DNA from: a virus
Virus record (IMG/VR): IMGVR_UViG_3300032677_001195
Span: 1-22,224 of that record
Reading direction: 5' to 3' (one strand)
Length of the DNA stretch: 22,224 nt
Positions 21,522 to 22,224 of the stretch are shown here, piece by piece. The notes under the pieces were generated by a model. It saw only the letters and a list, made by a program, of their open reading frames with translations, did not search any database and was not told the DNA's origin. The position numbers and the translations under genes are program-made. Each line of letters starts with the position of its first letter. Positions within the stretch are counted from its first letter, which is position 1.

Positions 21522-21991
21522 TAGAATTGGACTACATCGCCATATACAGCAAAGTTAACAGTGTTTGCATTACCTGCAACAGTGTTTACGTTAATGTATA
21601 GAGCTTGGGTTTGAAAACCAGTAACAGTTGTATTGGCGTTATAAGGCGCAGCAATGTTGAGGTCTTGATAAGTATTACCAGCGGTAATATTTGTCAACAC
21701 TACGTTTGCTACAACGGCATTAGAAATGTTTTGGTCGTTGCTAGTAGTAATGGAAATGTTGGCAAGCGACACATTTCCGCTAGATCCGTTAACAGTAATT
21801 CTGCGAAGAATTACAGCGCCAGATCCAACGGTTGCGTTTGCGTTTGTCAAGCCACCACTTAACAAAGGAATGGTAATGGTTGTTGCAGCATTACTGGTTA
21901 CTGTGTTTAAAGCGGTAGCTTTGACAACTGCAAGTCGAGTATATCCAAAACTGTCTTGCAACAACGATGCGACTCTGTTTGCGCTAGACAT
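21521..21991 (-). CDS. Beta-rich structural protein, head decoration candidate
   Basis: A 156-aa protein, Thr/Asn/Val/Ala-rich with alternating hydrophobics (AATTITIPLLSGGL, VILRRITVNGSSGNVSLAN, ALYINVNTVAGNANTVNFAV), suggesting a beta-sandwich. A short N-terminal arm precedes it (SSANRVASLLQDSFGYTR). There are no Cys residues and no membrane segment. Its place upstream of the head-tail adaptor fits a decoration, cement or head-fibre protein. A start at ATG 21991 is supported by TAAGGGGTA at 21996-22004, which contains the stop of the preceding gene. Confidence 0.7.
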   Translation of the reverse strand: MSSANRVASLLQDSFGYTRLAVVKATALNTVTSNAATTITIPLLSGGLTNANATVGSGAVILRRITVNGSSGNVSLANISITTSNDQNISNAVVANVVLTNITAGNTYQDLNIAAPYNANTTVTGFQTQALYINVNTVAGNANTVNFAVYGDVVQF

Positions 21992-22001
21992 AGATTACCC
22001 C

Positions 22002-22224
22002 TTAGACGTTGTTAAATGTGCCAGTTACAGACTGACCACCGTTTACGGTCAACAATACCATTGTGGTGTTAGTGGTTGCGTTAGCAGCCATGTTTATACC
22101 ATCAGAGATAATTACGCCACCAGAGTTAACTGGATATACGTTTGACCATGTGGCTACGTTAGTTGTGGAGTTATAAGCAGACACAGCGCTAATTACTACG
22201 TTAGACGTTGCGAAAGCAATATAA
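22002..22224 (-). CDS. 3' part of a structural protein gene (partial)
   Basis: An open frame running off the right edge; 73 codons are visible plus the TAA at 22002-22004. The visible protein (YIAFATSNVVISAVSAYN, then ATWSNVYPVNSGGVII and TMVLLTVNGGQSVTGTFNNV) is beta-rich with the same Thr/Asn/Val composition as the next protein. A GTG at 22184 is in frame, but the frame remains open upstream, so the true start is beyond the window. It may be a minor capsid or decoration component. Confidence 0.65.
   Translation of the reverse strand, partial: YIAFATSNVVISAVSAYNSTTNVATWSNVYPVNSGGVIISDGINMAANATTNTTMVLLTVNGGQSVTGTFNNV

Noticed and set aside
22002-22184. A complete small gene starting at GTG 22184
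   Set aside because: The frame stays open to the window edge with no ribosome-binding site at the GTG, so it is the end of a longer gene.

Overview
The window looks like about half of a genome, or a contig, from a tailed bacteriophage (Caudoviricetes), most likely short-tailed. It carries a dense cassette of virion and lysis genes on the minus strand, with a head-tail adaptor and a P22 gp10/T7 gp12-type tail protein. No tape measure, sheath or tube gene is visible in about 17 kb of structural genes. Base composition is AT-rich and genes are packed end to end with TAATG, ATGA and GTGA overlaps. There is no tRNA, CRISPR array, IS element or integrase. The host cannot be read from the sequence. 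Gram-negative is well supported, because the phage encodes an inner/outer spanin pair. A freshwater proteobacterial host is only a guess from the general look of the proteins.

Left arm, plus strand (1-4699): the end of an unknown gene, a mini SSB-like protein with an acidic-aromatic tail, a zinc-ribbon protein, a tiny secreted Cys-rich peptide, a RusA-type Holliday junction resolvase and a small membrane protein. These lead into a tightly coupled metabolic-looking cassette: an E1-alpha-like thiamine diphosphate (ThDP) protein, an Eaa-like phage protein, an E1-beta-like ThDP protein, a radical SAM protein with a C-terminal Cys cluster, and a GT-A glycosyltransferase. Both ThDP proteins are cut down to the cofactor-binding domains but keep their signature motifs. 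No E2 or E3 partner is present. This cassette is the strongest candidate here for an undescribed system, perhaps making or modifying an unusual sugar or surface glycan.

Right arm, minus strand (22224-4689), read in transcription order: a partial structural protein, a beta-rich structural protein, a 111-aa protein, the head-tail adaptor (with an inserted domain), a gp10/gp12-like tail protein (with inserted GxGY repeats) and a tail fibre with YadA-head-like repeats. A group of small proteins follows, including a membrane-anchored coiled coil. Next come four large low-complexity or helical proteins, probably internal or ejected virion proteins; one has striking Ala/Gln and Thr/Pro repeats. After these come a small protein, a two-TM holin candidate, an 863-aa structural protein and several tiny proteins. 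The arm ends with the lysis module: a SAR-type GH24 endolysin, an i-spanin and an o-spanin gene fully nested in another frame of the i-spanin gene.

The two arms converge and overlap by 11 bp at 4689-4699 with no convincing terminator. No stretch over 300 bp lacks a gene. Capsid, portal, terminase large subunit and polymerase genes are not in this window.
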